Source: Catonia carolina (taxonomy: Eukaryota > Arthropoda > Insecta > Hemiptera > Achilidae). Taken from it: a stretch of DNA of 64,000 nt. The notes under the pieces are model-generated. The model was not told the origin of the DNA and searched no databases. It saw only the letters and a program-made list of their open reading frames with translations. Position 1 is the stretch's first letter, and every line of letters starts with the position of its first letter. Shown here in pieces: positions 21,299-33,830 of this stretch. Position numbers and translations under genes: made by a program. The stretch lies in the NCBI GenBank assembly GCA_035578175.1, contig JAQMRL010000003.1, positions 86,964,469 through 87,028,468 on the forward strand, read 5' to 3'.

Positions 21299-21480
21299 GA
21301 ATTTTTGTTTTGTTTGGTTTAACGTCCGACTGTTCTTAATTTACTGCTAATGCAGACGGTGAAGGATGAAATGATTTTTTGTAACGTATGAAAATAGCCT
21401 ATGCCGTACCTGAATGGAATTCGAACCCAAGACCGCATGATGAGAGGCGAGCACGTTACCAACTACGCCAATGCGGCCGG
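21299..21480 (-). mobile_element. SINE B with target duplication, alternative tail
   Basis: Flanked by CATAAACCA at 21290-21298 and 21481-21489. Reverse strand starts 'gccggccgcattggcg' and ends 'cagtcggacgttaaacc', the second tail type of the family. Confidence 0.92.
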
Positions 21481-21489
21481 CATAAACCA

Positions 21490-22004
21490 CAAATGAAAAT
21501 TACTTAATGAGAGATTGAAAGAGTTAAGTTTTTTGGCGAAAGTTAAAAATTACCAATGAATTGAAAACTCTTTACGTACAAGGCAATGGTGCGGCAGATA
21601 TGAATGTACGATAGCTTTGTTTATGGTGCTGTAAAGCGAATACAACATTTTGAAAGTAAATTCCTGCTGCTCGTAATTAATTCTATCAAGTTAAGTACTA
21701 TCCAATAAAACATTACACGATGACTTCCTTACCTGTCCCTTACCTGTCCCTTACGTTACGTTACTTACACATTAAATTACGTTAACGACACATTTAAAAA
21801 TGGAACCGTATTAACCAAAATTCCACTAATTTACCAAATCACGCAAAGATGACTAAAACACGAATAGATTAGATATGATAAATTAGCACTGTAGTAGTAT
21901 TAAATATTTATTTCAGAATTTTAACAAAATGTTTTTTCTGGAGCACTGTCATTGGGAATGTTTTTTAAGCTATTAAAGTAATTTTAAAATATTTTTAAGT
22001 TCTA
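21490..22004. other. No gene seen
   Basis: AT-rich; small local iteration of 'cttacctgtccc' at about 21727-21755. Confidence 0.45.
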
Positions 22005-22088
22005 AGTTTCAACTTCGTATGATATTCCGTTTCTTGAGATATTCTGTTCACACACACGCAAGCGTGCGAGCGCAGACACGCACGCGCG

Positions 22089-22124
<36 letters not shown>

Positions 22125-22375
22125 TCAATTACTAAAACATGTTTGTTTGGGTGTGGGGGGCCTGTAAGCATGTATCTCTTTTACTTGGATTTATGAATGA
22201 CAATCAATTAAAACTTGATAAGTTTGAACCCTGCTCAACTGACACCCGGTTGTATCGGACCCCGCTGAAAACATGTACTTCCGGTGAAAACTCGATTTCT
22301 AAAATCGACTTGAAAACAATACTTTCCTTTACTATATATTCATATAGGGCAAAAGAAAGTAAAAATTATAGATTG
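22005..22375 (-). repeat. Repeat E, 5' half, with CA/CG microsatellite
   Basis: Reverse strand starts 'ttttactttcttttgccc' and continues through 'ggaaagtattgttttcaag'. The microsatellite at 22052-22125 is a mixed CG/CA array. A short unrelated segment at ~22185-22265 interrupts it. Confidence 0.78.
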
Positions 22376-23473
22376 TAAAAATTTTGATTAATCAGCTGGT
22401 TCTAAAAAGTATGTTTATTAAACGCCTCACTTTCTCAGATTAAATTTATTTAGCTGATGAAATTAACAGTGAATATAATTTTCTTCCAAGACGTTAAGGT
22501 ATTTTTGACTGATTGTTTTGATTTCTTAACTCAATATACAAATAAATATTATACGAATAAAGATACTTTTATAATATCATAGCACCTAGTAGCATGGTGG
22601 TCTAAAATTTGAACCTCCCTGTATTTAAATAAATACTTTGATAATATTTTTTAAGCATTTTTCTGATGTAAATTGGACATATTTCAATATAAATCAAGCG
22701 TTATTTATTGTAAATAAGGATAAAAATAAGTCTGTGCATGTAGGGGCTACAAAACCAGTTGACTTCTCGTGCCTCAAGGAGTTAAGCTTCATGATCGTGG
22801 TAAAAAGAATTTAATTAAAAGATTTATGGTTTTTTAGTGTTTTTCGTCCGACTTTTATGCAAATTGAGATTAATAAAAGTAATGAAGGGTTATAGATGAA
22901 ATGAGGGAAGAAAAATTGACAGACCTGACCGAAAATCGAAGCAGAGACTCCTTGCTTAGAAACCAGAGTATATTACCAGTACAAAATAAAAACATTTGAT
23001 CATATTTCTGGTTTTAAAAGAAAAAATGTTAAAATCAGGACTGAACAAAACCTTAAGTTATTTCATAATAACACGTTACATTCCGCGCATTCTGTTGCGT
23101 TGCAGTTTAAAATATCGACAAATAAAATTGTTTTTACACATGAAAAATAAATTCAATAATAATAATATTTTAATATTGATTTTTTTGTGCAAAATTTTAG
23201 TAGTTTTTATAATTTGTTAAAATTATCTTGAATGAATTAGTTAATTAACTGGGTGACCTTATTTTTTTTAAAAATCTTATGATCGAAGTGACATTTGATA
23301 AAATTCATCGGAATAAATCGACAGGTAAAATTCACTTGAAGTAATTATTATGAAAAAACATCCGGTAAAACTAACTTATAATTTTTAATACGACATCGAA
23401 TGTAAGAAATCTATAAAATAAAATTTTATTACTTGAAATAAGTTACCCTAAATATTTGAATTTGAGGACGTAT
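22376..23473. other. No gene seen
   Basis: AT-rich. A patch at 22860-22980 has a charged frame (LTDLTENRSRDSLLRNQS) that may be LINE debris, not called. Confidence 0.4.
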
Positions 23474-23642
23474 TTTTTTTTGGTTTAACGTCCGACTGTT
23501 CTACAATTACTGTTAATGCAGACGGTGAAGGATGAAATGATTTTTTGTAACGTATGAAAATATGCCGTGCCTGAATGGGATTCGATCCCAAGACCGCATG
23601 ATGAGAGGCGAGCACGTTACCAACTACGCCATTGCGGCTGGC
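23474..23642 (-). mobile_element. SINE B, alternative tail
   Basis: Reverse strand runs from 'gccagccgcaatggcg' through the B-box-like 'cttgggatcgaatccc' to 'cagtcggacgttaaacc'. Confidence 0.87.
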
Positions 23643-23859
23643 GTAACGCCCAAATTCTTTTTTTTAATATTTTAATTGAAATCTGCTAATAATCAAAATT
23701 GACAAGAATTTTAAATTATAATATCCATTTTTTATATTTCCCAATAACTACTTCCTATAATTTAAAATATTTTTGTAACCAAAATTTAAAAAATACAAGT
23801 ATTTTTCAAAAGAACTTTCTTCATGTACATTTTAGTTCAGATTATGTTAGGTTTTTAGA

Positions 23860-24010
23860 AATCGTAATAATCAAATCCGGAACCTTCCCTTTTGCAATGT
23901 ACACCAGAGTCTAGCTCTGTAACCACAGAGCTGCGGAGGCGGTCTTGCTTAATTTATTCAAAGTATCATCAACAGACTGATACTTGTTCATCAGGGACTG
24001 AAATGTATTA
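23860..24010 (-). repeat. Degraded SINE A head and tail pieces
   Basis: Reverse strand of 23880-23945 reads 'gaccgcctccgcagctctg...', like the SINE A head. To its right, 'ttattcaaagtatcatcaacag' resembles a second, separate SINE A tail. Confidence 0.45.
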
Positions 24011-24297
24011 TTTTGTTTTACGTTGAGCTGTTATGCACACTACGGTGAAGGTGATAAATGAAAACTAGCGGTGAAAAATGCCAGACCTGACCTCATGGGA
24101 GTTTTATTTTTATTAATCATAAGCTAATGAAACTTGAAGGTACTTTTTTTACATATCAATTTATTATAACTCTAAAGTTTACAGTCTGTAGAGTGTGCGA
24201 TACGTCCGGCATATTAATTAAAAAATAGGACTTCGTGGGACACCCGATATTCAATTAGAATACTATATACAATTACAATAGATTTTTTTTATTTTTT

Positions 24298-24637
24298 TTA
24301 ATATTTTTTATCCCTAATGTGTGCACGTTGCAATCTGTTCAGTTCAGAACAATAAGCAACCCCATGACCCAATGAGATGAGGATGATGTGTATGACGTGT
24401 AAATGAGGTGTAGTCTTGTACAGACCCAGGCCAACCATTCCTGAGAGAGTATGATTAATTAAATCCCAACCATCAAAGTACACCGGTAACCACTATCTAG
24501 TATTCAAATCCGTATAAAAGTAACTACCTTTACTAGGATTTGAACCAGGAACCTTCGTCTCCGAAAATCAGCTGTTAAGCAGCTGTTTTTAGCGACGACT
24601 TTACCTCTAGACCAACCCGGTGGGTCTGGAGAAGATA
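24298..24637 (-). mobile_element. SINE C, full length
   Basis: Reverse strand starts 'acccaccgggttggtctag', contains the head palindrome region, the B-box-like 'ggttcaaatcc', 'ggttaccggtgtactttg' and ends 'cgtgcacacattagggat'. Confidence 0.93.
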
Positions 24638-25885
24638 AACCCCGAAGCTGCTTGTGCCAATTCGAATTGTCCAAGGTATACAATATTTTTTCAATGAAAT
24701 ATTAACATTTCATTAATTTAGTTTACCAAGTCTCTACTCCAGGTATCCAGGTTATACCAGGTAAACCAGGTATTGTACTAGATATCAGGTGTGGCGTAAG
24801 CGTCTTAACTATGGAACTTAACGTGAAATTAGTTGTTGAATTAATGGAATCGAGAAATAGAATAGTGAAACTGTCATATAAGATATAGTTTGGTTGTTTT
24901 ACTGGGGTTATATAATTTCTAAGTATTTTCATTAAATGCTTATATTATAACCAGCATGTTTGACAAGATAGAAAGTGATTAATTATTTTAAACGTACAAC
25001 GTATAGTTTGATATAAATTATGGAACAATGTTCAAGAATAATTATCCAAGCACGCGTTTAAATAGTATTTTAAATTAAGATTGAGTTTAGCGTTTGCTTA
25101 TTAAGGGTCAGAGATTAAGGCGGGTAACTTTGTGGTTGTAATTCTTTTTGACGCGGTCTGTTGCCTAGTTGAACTGATCGGCTAGTTGAACTACTAATTC
25201 AGGATAGATATTATCTCCTCTCCTTAGTTCAGGACAGAAGTATAACTAATAAGAAGGAGGAGGAGATCACAGCAAGGTAACTAATAAAGTCTAGTTCACA
25301 GGTCATTGTTTTAAGAAGGACCCGCCAAGGCGATCTAGTGCAGCGCATGTGGGTCACACCTGCACTTTTAACTAACAACATTACTAACATTTTTAAAAAT
25401 TCTATACAGACACTCACACAAAGAACTCATTCATTATTTTATAATACTTACTAGTATACAATCGTATTTTAGTCTTTAATTGAATTTCATATTTTTTATT
25501 TTATGTCTGTATTTGTACTAACTAAAATAACAGCATAACCTTATCGGTTAATACAGTCGGAAAGTTATTCATACATTATTTATTTAAAGTATAATTTTAT
25601 TTCTTAATTGAGAATTAAAAATATAGTTAGTATTATTTTAAATATTTAACTTTTACTGGATTTTTTAAAGAAATGGTTATATCCTTGATCATCAAATTAT
25701 ATAAAGTCACCTTGTTGGAAAAGTTGGTAGCGTTCTCAAACTCTAAGCTGAGGATCCGGTGTTCGGACTCCAATTATAGCAAATTCTTCTTCTATATTAA
25801 CCTGCCAAATTACCCAGTTTTTTTAAAAAAACAACCTAAGTCATCGTGTTAATTTTCCTCTTACTTTTTAACTTAGAACATAATA
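24638..25885. other. Intergenic, no gene seen
   Basis: About 25720-25800 holds a faint tRNA-SINE-like segment ('ttggtagcgttctcaaac', 'ccggtgttcggactcc'). Otherwise no feature. Confidence 0.4.
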
Positions 25886-26455
25886 CGAGGTGTGGCTATT
25901 AAATAACGAGACTGATGTTGTAAAAATTTATTATTATTTTATACATAATCACTTAGTGTCACCTTCAATATACACTCCTTCTCTATCCCTACAACGCTCC
26001 ATGCGAATTTTCCATTGTTGGAAACAGTGCTGGATGTCATCTTCTGTCAGCTCCTTCAGTACACGTGCTTTCTCTTTTACAGCTTCCACAGACTCAAATC
26101 TTGTTCCTTTTAACGCAGATTTTACCTTAGGGAACAGGTCACATGGTGGAAGATCTGTTGAATAAGGTGAATGTTCTAACACTGAAATGCTGTACTTGGC
26201 TAGGAACCTCTTGACAGATAACGCGTAATGAGCTGGTGCATTGTCTTGGTGGAGAACCCATGATTTGTTCTTCAACATTTCGGGGCGTTTTCTCCTTACT
26301 CTTTGACGTAGTTTAGAAAGTACCTCAAGGTAGTAATATTAATTAATTGTTTGACCTTCAGGAACCCAGTGAGGGTACACAATCCCATGGATATTTAAAA
26401 AAAACTATCATCATTACTTTAAATTTTGACTTGCTCATTCGAGCAAGTCAAAATC
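25886..26455 (-). mobile_element. Truncated mariner ending in a snap-back hairpin
   Basis: Starts with CGAGGTGTGGCTATTAAA after TA, the same terminal repeat as 5044. Minus strand encodes the C-terminal part of a mariner transposase: HQDNAPAH, then a deleted third motif (STDLPPCDLFPK) and the tail KSALKGTRFESVEAVKEK. The 5' part is gone. The break coincides with a perfect palindrome (13-bp arms, loop ATTC) at 26425-26455, directly followed by retroposon D. Confidence 0.88.
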
Positions 26456-26728
26456 GAGAAGAGGTAGAGGTGTAAATGACACCACTCAAGTGTTATCTCC
26501 TCTGAGAGTAAGAATTTCACTATACAGCCAGACCCTGTGTTCATCGGTGAATGATGTGGAGGTGTCATTTTCAGGGTGCAAAGTGCTTTTCGGAGGGCCT
26601 GGCATGCTGATAAACATACTCTTTCAACTTGGTGAGGAAGGTATAGTAAATCACCTCACTCCTCGTTTATACTTAGTAAACCTCTAAGGGTTCAAACTAG
26701 CCTTTTGGTTGTTGACCCAAGCAACACA
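26456..26728 (+). mobile_element. Retroposon D, 5'-truncated
   Basis: Begins 'gagaagaggtagaggtgtaaa' and ends 'gttgacccaagcaacac'. Subtype with 'actctttcaactt'. Confidence 0.85.
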
Positions 26729-26879
26729 TACGAAATAGCGATGAGGGTTTACCACTGGGTGATTTCCTCAATCAAAAAGAAAAAAAACAGGACATTAAAC
26801 AGGTACATCATAAATACTGCTGGTTTTTTAAATATACAGTTGTGTAGTTATTACTAAATAAAGACAAAAATAAAATTTA

Positions 26880-27201
26880 CTACATATTTGTGTTCTACAA
26901 GATGGGGTAAGTGGCATGTATGCTGAAATTCTGGGGCTGTGTCCTTGTGGTAAAAAAATTGTTTTTCTTTTTAAGATTACGGCCTTAATATACATCATAC
27001 GGCAAGATTGTATGTATAATTAAAGTTATACAAAATTTAAAACTACAACCTTTACAACTTTTACTTTAACAAATTTTGCATAGAACTTAGTTTAGCATTA
27101 GTTAATGTTTTCCATATTTTGCTCGTTAAATCCAAGTCCAACAAAGGTTGATTTTAATTAAGCGTCATGATTAAAATTTAGATTATACTATTTTTCAGAG
27201 C
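26880..27201 (+). repeat. Repeat E, distal half, left piece
   Basis: Follows E from 'ttctacaagatggggtaag' (compare 44098) through 'aagattacggccttaatat' to 'taagcgtcatgattaaa'. Continues at 27555 after an insertion. Confidence 0.72.
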
Positions 27202-27554
27202 TGATGAGCTCTGAACGTACGCATTTCCCTCTACCCACTTCTAGCCAACTTGCCAGCAACGTGCCGACAATATTGCTCTCGCAGCTCTGTTATATATTTC
27301 GTCAGCCTTTTTTTGGTTTTTCAATAACAATTATAACCTATAAACATACAACCAGGTGATTATATTATAAAATATTGCATGTTAACACGCTCTATAATCG
27401 ACGTGTTCCGTACAAGATGCAAGACACGAATGAACTACTGCGGCTCTTATACGTATGCACACATAATGTTTGTCAGGTTGAAAAATTCGCACAATCTAAC
27501 AACGTTGGCAAACACTCTGATTGTTTTAAATGCGTGAAACAGCAGAGCTCATCA
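27202..27554. mobile_element. Possible inserted element with 12-bp inverted ends
   Basis: Interrupts repeat E. Ends are TGATGAGCTCTG (27202-27213) and CAGAGCTCATCA (27543-27554). No clear target duplication, and a 67-codon frame inside (27375) is unrecognised, so the boundaries are tentative. Confidence 0.4.
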
Positions 27555-27810
27555 ACCGTGAAAAGCACTATAGGTTAAATCTTATTAAAAATTAAATTAG
27601 ATTGGATTAAAAATTAGTTTTAAAATAACTCATGATTTAATTTAGGTTATGTTTATACTCTACGTTTTTTACTCATGATTAAATATAGGTTATAATTTTC
27701 ATTTTACGTTTTTTACTCTGGATAAAATAAAGGTTATATTTTTCATTATTTACATTGGAAAGAGACAGTTGAGTGAGTGTTTCACCCAAGGTTTTTCTTA
27801 TCAGATTGTC
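27555..27810 (+). repeat. Repeat E, right piece
   Basis: Contains three imperfect iterations of 'tactcatgattaaatataggtt' and ends 'gagtgagtgtttcacccaag', the E terminus. Confidence 0.7.
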
Positions 27811-28303
27811 TAATACATTTAATATTTATAATTAAGTCGATTTATAGTGGAAAGATGACGATTCAATATTATAAGCTTGATTAAACATTGAAAGAAAGTG
27901 TTAGTCTAACAGATAAAATGCCAGTTGAACTATGAATTTACTTTTGCCCTTGTTTAAAGTATCTCTAGACGTACATACTATCACCAGACGGTTCTGATTA
28001 TTATTGCAATGTGTTTGAACCGATGTTATTTCACCATTAACATTTGCTTAGTCATCATGATTTGATGATTTTTACATCTGGTTAAGTGGTTTTTGAAGAT
28101 ATTGTCAATTACATATGTTGTTATGTAATAAATTATGTATTAATGATTTCAGAACTTATACGGGATATAATTAAATAAAAATAGGCTAAACATACCTGTT
28201 AATAGATTACTAATAAGTTGATGATATTAAACAGCAAAGCCTAATCCGTAACTGATATGTTGAAACAAGTTTTGATTTGTTTCAACATATGTTTTCATAG
28301 TTT
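27811..28303. other. No gene seen
   Basis: AT-rich, no recognised repeat. Local inverted motif 'gatatgttgaaacaagttttgatttgtttcaacatat' at 28255-28291. Confidence 0.45.
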
Positions 28304-28760
<457 letters not shown>

Positions 28761-29275
28761 TGTTTTGAGTTATATTTAGGAATAGTAAGTAGTACTTATT
28801 AAAAATAAATGTTCTGGTCCATTTTTAATTATTTCAACACTAAACCCTTTTGCGTTCGACAATCTCTATTTCAGAAACTACCCAACTGAAACATTTTCAT
28901 GTTACACCTAATAAAAGCTTTTCGTTTTTTACCTTGAATCGTTAGACTGAAATTAATTTTCGTAACCTAGTATTAAATACGGGAATTTCTGCATACAAAG
29001 TACTCAGCTATTAACTGGTTTTCCGAGCTTTGTCTAACGTAGATCCCGGTTGAATATAAAAAATTGGCGTTCACATATATTAAATATGATAGTTTTCTCT
29101 ATAATGTAACAATTTGAAATTAACACCCGATGATCGTTTTAATATGACAGCTGTTTCAAAATAATTTGCTACATCGGTTCAGGTAAATATAGGGAAATGG
29201 GTTTTGGACTGAACCATGCATTTTTAAACGATGTTGTTCCAATTGTAGTATTTTCTCTTTATAGTAACAAAAAAT
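28761..29275. other. No gene seen
   Basis: AT-rich; may include non-coding parts of the hAT element to the left. Confidence 0.4.
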
Positions 29276-29668
29276 TGCTCATAACGGGCAGTTGGAATGT
29301 TAAATTAATTGCACTCGATCTGTTGGTTCCAGGGCAACAAAAAATATTTCTGTTTCTTATCATATAGTCAGCCAATTATGACTGAACTATTTAAGAACAG
29401 AAGAGGTAAAGGTGTAAAAGACACCAGTCACAGTTATCTCGTCTGAAAGTAATGAATTTCTCTATACAGCCAGACCCTGTGGTGAATGAAGTAAAGGTGT
29501 CATTTGCAGGCTGGAAAGTGAGTGCTTTTCGAAAGGGCCTGGGATCCTGATAAGCGTACTCTTTCAACTCAGCGAGGAAGGCATCTGTAAACCACCTCAC
29601 TCCTCGTTTTTATTTAGTAAAACCTCTAGAGGTTCAAACCAGCCTTCCGGTTGTTGACCTAAACAACA
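29276..29668 (+). mobile_element. Retroposon D, full length
   Basis: From 'ttgctcataacgggcagttgg' to 'gttgacctaaacaac'. Subtype with 'actctttcaactcag'. Confidence 0.88.
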
Positions 29669-30370
29669 CATTGAGACAAATAAAAACAAGTTTTAATTCG
29701 GTGTATCATTAAAATTTTTCCGTTCACTATTTCTGAAATTGATATCTTCAAACACAATGAACCTCTTTCGTGGAAAGGACTAAAACAGCAATCATTTCTT
29801 TTGTTTTTAACACTTATTTTTGTTAAAGGTTCTCTTTCTATTAACTAATATTAATTAACTTTAATTAACTTATTTTTTTAATATTTAAAAAAATATTTAT
29901 TGTTTTTTATTCTATTTATATCATTTTTGTAATAGTTTACGAGTATATAGCTAATGTAAATATTTGTGCATATTTGTAATGTGGTCGCTAATAACCTCGT
30001 TATGCGACCTTAAATAAATGCATTTAAAAAAATAACTTTTTTTTTTAAAGAGGAAATTAAGGAACTAATGAAATATATTACAAGAAAGAATTTTTTCAGT
30101 TCCGGTAGCAGTTATTAATTTATAAGAGCGGTAAGCTTGTGAATAAACGACCTTCATCGGCACTGTCATTTGGTTGAACTTAACATTCTTATCAGTAACC
30201 GGAAAGTAAATAATTCTAAATAATTTCTTCTACTTTCAAGGACAAATAATTATACTGTAGCAATCGTTTGTAGAATTTTAATGATTCCCTATCAATGTTT
30301 AAGGAATTGGTCAGTATTAGAATCGTGGAAGGAATTATTATTTGTACATATAATATTTTTTCCTTTTTTT
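29669..30370. other. No gene; SINE tail fragment inside
   Basis: 29983-30025 reads 'gtggtcgctaataacctcg' then 'tgcgaccttaaataaatg', a headless SINE tail like that at 170-213. The rest is AT-rich and unremarkable. Confidence 0.45.
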
Positions 30371-30380
30371 GTTTTATCTA

Positions 30381-30788
30381 TGCCCATAACGGGAAAGTGG
30401 AGTGTTAAATTAATTGCACTCAATCTGTTGGTTCCAGAGCTACAAAAATAGTTCTGTTTCTTATCACATGGTCAGTCAATCATATGACTGAACTATTTAA
30501 GAACAGAAGAGGTAGAGGTGTAAAAGACACCCACTACCTCTAATATTAGTCAGAGTTATCTCCTCTGAGAGTAATGAATTTCTCTATACAGTCAGACCCT
30601 GTGGTGAATGAAGTGAAGGTGTCATTTGTAGGGTGGAAAGTGGGTGCTTGTGAAGGGCCTGGGATGCTGATAAGCGTACTCTTTCAACTCAGTGACGAAG
30701 GCAATAGTAAACCACCTCACTCCTCGTTTTTACTTAGTAAAACCTCGAGAGGTTCAAACTAAACTTTCGGCTGTTGACCTAAAAAACA
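30381..30788 (+). mobile_element. Retroposon D, full length with target duplication
   Basis: Flanked by GTTTTATCTA at 30371-30380 and 30789-30798. Starts TGCCCATAACGGG. Carries a ~20-bp extra segment near 30530. Subtype with 'actctttcaactcag'. Confidence 0.93.
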
Positions 30789-31019
30789 GTTTTATCTATC
30801 AATATTTTAATCATTAGCAACTATTTTGGTTTAAGGAACGGTGGGGTTGAATAAATAATAATTTTTCAAACATTAGCCAGAAAACGAACCCGGGAACTAC
30901 GCTGATAGTACCTAATCATAGTCAAATATTTTCATTTTATCCAATAACTTTAATACAAACTGCGATATGCTAAAACGATCCCCAATTAAGTTCTCCAATG
31001 ATTCACTCTTTGTACTTTG

Positions 31020-31270
31020 GTCATGTAGGAGAACTTTAGTCATGTAATGAAAGAAATATAAAACACTGTAGAATAGTATGCAGGGAAAGATAAAGGGGAG
31101 GGTAATCGTGGTCCAGGTCGATGTAGAATGTCATGGTTGAGTAAACTTTGAGATAAGTAAGGTGTAAGTTCGGTCATTCTATTTGATCGGGTAATCGACA
31201 AGCCTCAAGTAGCCTTGATGGAAGCCAATGTCTGCGAGGTCAAAGCACCTGAAGAAGAAGAAGAAGCGCT
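31020..31270 (+). mobile_element. LINE 3' end with (GAA)n
   Basis: Broken frames give YFSHVM, GPGRCRMSWLSKL, SSVILFDRVIDKPQVALM, then EEEEE from the GAA iteration at ~31252. This is the terminal segment of insect LINEs ('PGRRR.SWL..LR.W...S..ELFR.A.....IA.MIA'). Confidence 0.7.
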
Positions 31271-31685
31271 ACTTTCATTAACGCGCTACTTGAAGACACC
31301 CAATGAAGAGTACCGGACTATATCATCGGGAAGCCTATTCCAAGCAGTGACCAAACGCTGTGAGAAAAAATTCAGTTGGGTGATTATTTTAAAGTTATCC
31401 TTCAATAGAAGAGTATGTGCTCTCGAGTCCTACTCTTATGTCTCCTGATGAACAATAGAACTCCAGTTTAGTAAAATCCATTCAAGATCTTATTTTATAC
31501 TAAGTCTACGATCAGATCCCTCCGACGATGACAGTTTTCCAGGGTTCAAGAAGCTAAGTTTGTCTTCATATCAACGACGTCAAAGCGTCACTATTTTAGC
31601 TGTGCTTCGCTGCGCACTCTCCAGCTGATATACATTGCCCAAAATCTAAGGGCTGCAGAGTGCTACAGCATATTGTAATAAGTTG
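31271..31685. other. No gene seen
   Basis: No recognised feature; slightly less AT-rich than surroundings. Confidence 0.4.
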
Positions 31686-32081
31686 TTGCTGTTTCGGTCA
31701 TCAGTCGAAAGGCTGGTTTGAACCTGAAGAGGTTTTACTGAGTAAAACGAGGAGTGAGGTGGTTTATCGGTGCCTTCCTCACTGAGTGGAAAAGTACGCT
31801 TATCAGCATGCCGGGCCCTCTGAAAAGCATCTACCTTCCATCCTAAAAATGACACCTTCACTTCATTCACCACAGGGTCCGGCTGTATAATAAAATTCAT
31901 TACTTTCAGAGGAGATAACTCTGGTTAGTGTCTTTTACACCTTTGCCTCTTCGGTTTTTAAATAATTCAATCATTTAATTGGCTGACCATGTGATAAGAA
32001 ACAGAACTATTTATTTTAGCCCTGCAATGAACAGATTGAGTGTAAATAATCCGACACTCCACCTGTCTGTTATGGGCAGAT
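31686..32081 (-). mobile_element. Retroposon D, full length
   Basis: Reverse strand from TGCCCATAACAGACAGGTGG to 'gatgaccgaaacagc'. Subtype with 'acttttccactcag'. Confidence 0.9.
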
Positions 32082-32627
32082 TTTTAATATAGGGCGAATT
32101 AATCAATATAAATCCTTGTAATAAACCGATTAGATGTAAGATGGAAGGCTCTGTTTAACACATAAAGTAAATTCTCGAATTTTCTAAAGACCGACTGAAT
32201 ATACTACAAGTGCATACATTAAAACTGAAAATTTTATGAAAGTGTAATGAACTTCGATCAAATTTAAGGCGGTTAAAATCTATAATTGCAGTTACAAAAT
32301 TAACTAGATCTATTCATAGAGTTCAAATCCAAATATGTGTGTAAGACTGAATATAAAAGATTTATGATTTTATTGTTTCGTTTGTTCTAAAGAGTAAGAG
32401 AGGTGATGAATAGGTTAGATAAATGGACGTATGCATGTAGATTAAGTAATAATATTAAAATAACACCTTCACTCTCTGTTAGTAGGATAAACAATTCATC
32501 ACTTTTTCACTTTCATCTTATTTTACCTACGCACAAGCCACATTTATCGTCATCAGTATTCACTACAAGAATTAATGTGGCTAAAAATAACAAGTACCAT
32601 TTATATTTACTTATATATTTTTCAAAT
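32082..32627. other. No gene seen
   Basis: AT-rich. A 95-codon frame at 32403 runs into SINE C and is not credible as a gene. Confidence 0.45.
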
Positions 32628-32890
32628 TTCGGAGAACGAAGGTTCCTAGTTCAAATCCTAGTGAAGGTAGTTAATTTTATACGAATTTGAATGCTAGACA
32701 GTGGTTACCGGTGTACTTTGATGGTTGGGGTTCAATTAGCCAAACCCTCTCAGGAATGGTCGGCCTCGGTCTGTACAAGACTACACCTCTATTACACGTC
32801 ATACACATCATCCTCATCTCATTGGGCCATGGTGTTGCTTATTGTTCTGAATTGAACAGATTGCAACGTACACATATTAAAGATAAAAAA
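32628..32890 (+). mobile_element. SINE C, head-truncated
   Basis: Begins in the head at 'ttcggagaacgaaggttcc', keeps the B-box-like 'agttcaaatcc' and ends 'acatattaaagataaaa'. Confidence 0.88.
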
Positions 32891-33142
32891 AGAAGTCTGA
32901 CACCCCTTAAATACGGCTTAAACGAATATTTAAAAAAATTTACAAACATGCTACATTCTCATAGTGTAATAACGCAATGATAAAAAAATGGATTTTATTT
33001 GATTTTCTGGTCAATAATTATTACTTTCTGTACAAGAGAGCAAGTTAAATAGTTTTATTTAACAAGAAAATTACATTTCATGAAAAACTTTTTACAAAAA
33101 AAGTGTAATTTTGTTCTCAGAAAGAATTGCTATTAATTATTA

Positions 33143-33345
33143 TAAGAGCGGCTGTTGTACAGCACTGGGGCATCTACCATAACCAAATCGCCATTGATTT
33201 CTTTTGAACATGTCTTCATCCCCTAGATCTCTTTTCTCCATAGCTCTCTTATCATCATCCGTCCATTCATTACTGGGTCATCCCCGCTTCCTCCGTTCAG
33301 GTGGAACCCATAACCAAACCTTCTGTTAAAACCTGCCTCTGTCAT
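33143..33345 (-). mobile_element. LINE C-terminal fragment
   Basis: Minus strand reads VPPERRKRG, PSNEWTDDDKRAMEKRDLG and MFKRNQWRFGYGRCPSA before a stop. This is the same region as LEEGDWRDRRLWHLRCGM in the LINE at 42890-43383. Only the last ~65 codons survive. Confidence 0.75.
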
Positions 33346-33365
33346 CACCAAGTGTGTAAGTCCTA

Positions 33366-33732
33366 ATCACCTGGTGATCTAAAATACGGAAATATGGTCC
33401 TTACGGGTCGAACAGGAAAAGTAAAGCATTACAATTTTTAACACTTGTCAATAAGAAGTACACTTTTTTCTTAAAATCCAAAATACTTAATTAAACTTTA
33501 GATTTATGTAACCAGCTGGATTTACAGATACAATGTTACACAGGAACGTAATTAAATTAATTATTTAATTAACAGCAAATTAAAAATGTTCTTCTGGATG
33601 ATGACTTTTTTTATGAAAAAGCGTTACTTTTTCATTATTATTTTTTACTTTTCATTAAAAAAGTTTTTCTTTTTCTGTTCAACCCTTAAGGACCATATTT
33701 CCGTGTTTTAGCTCACCAGATGATGGTGAGCA
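33366..33732. mobile_element. Non-autonomous element with ~53-bp inverted repeats
   Basis: 33368-33423 and 33669-33726 are reverse complements with few mismatches. Conserved core: GGACCATATTTCCGT. The interior (~245 bp) is non-coding. Outer ends include the small palindrome TCACCTGGTGA. Target duplication not resolved, superfamily unknown. Confidence 0.8.
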
Positions 33733-33830
33733 AATAGTGGTGTACAAATAGGTCGGTGAGGAACCAATAATTTTTTAAATAAAAGGAAGCTCTATTAGAT
33801 AGTAAAAAAACTATATATTAGAGTAATTGT

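Noticed and set aside
27375..27578. 67-codon frame with several Cys and His
   Set aside because: Spacing does not fit a zinc finger I know, no start context, and it lies in an insertion within repeat E.
31215..31448. 77-codon frame starting MMEANVCEVKAPEEEEE
   Set aside because: Its start is the C-terminal tail and GAA iteration of a LINE; the remainder is unrelated sequence.
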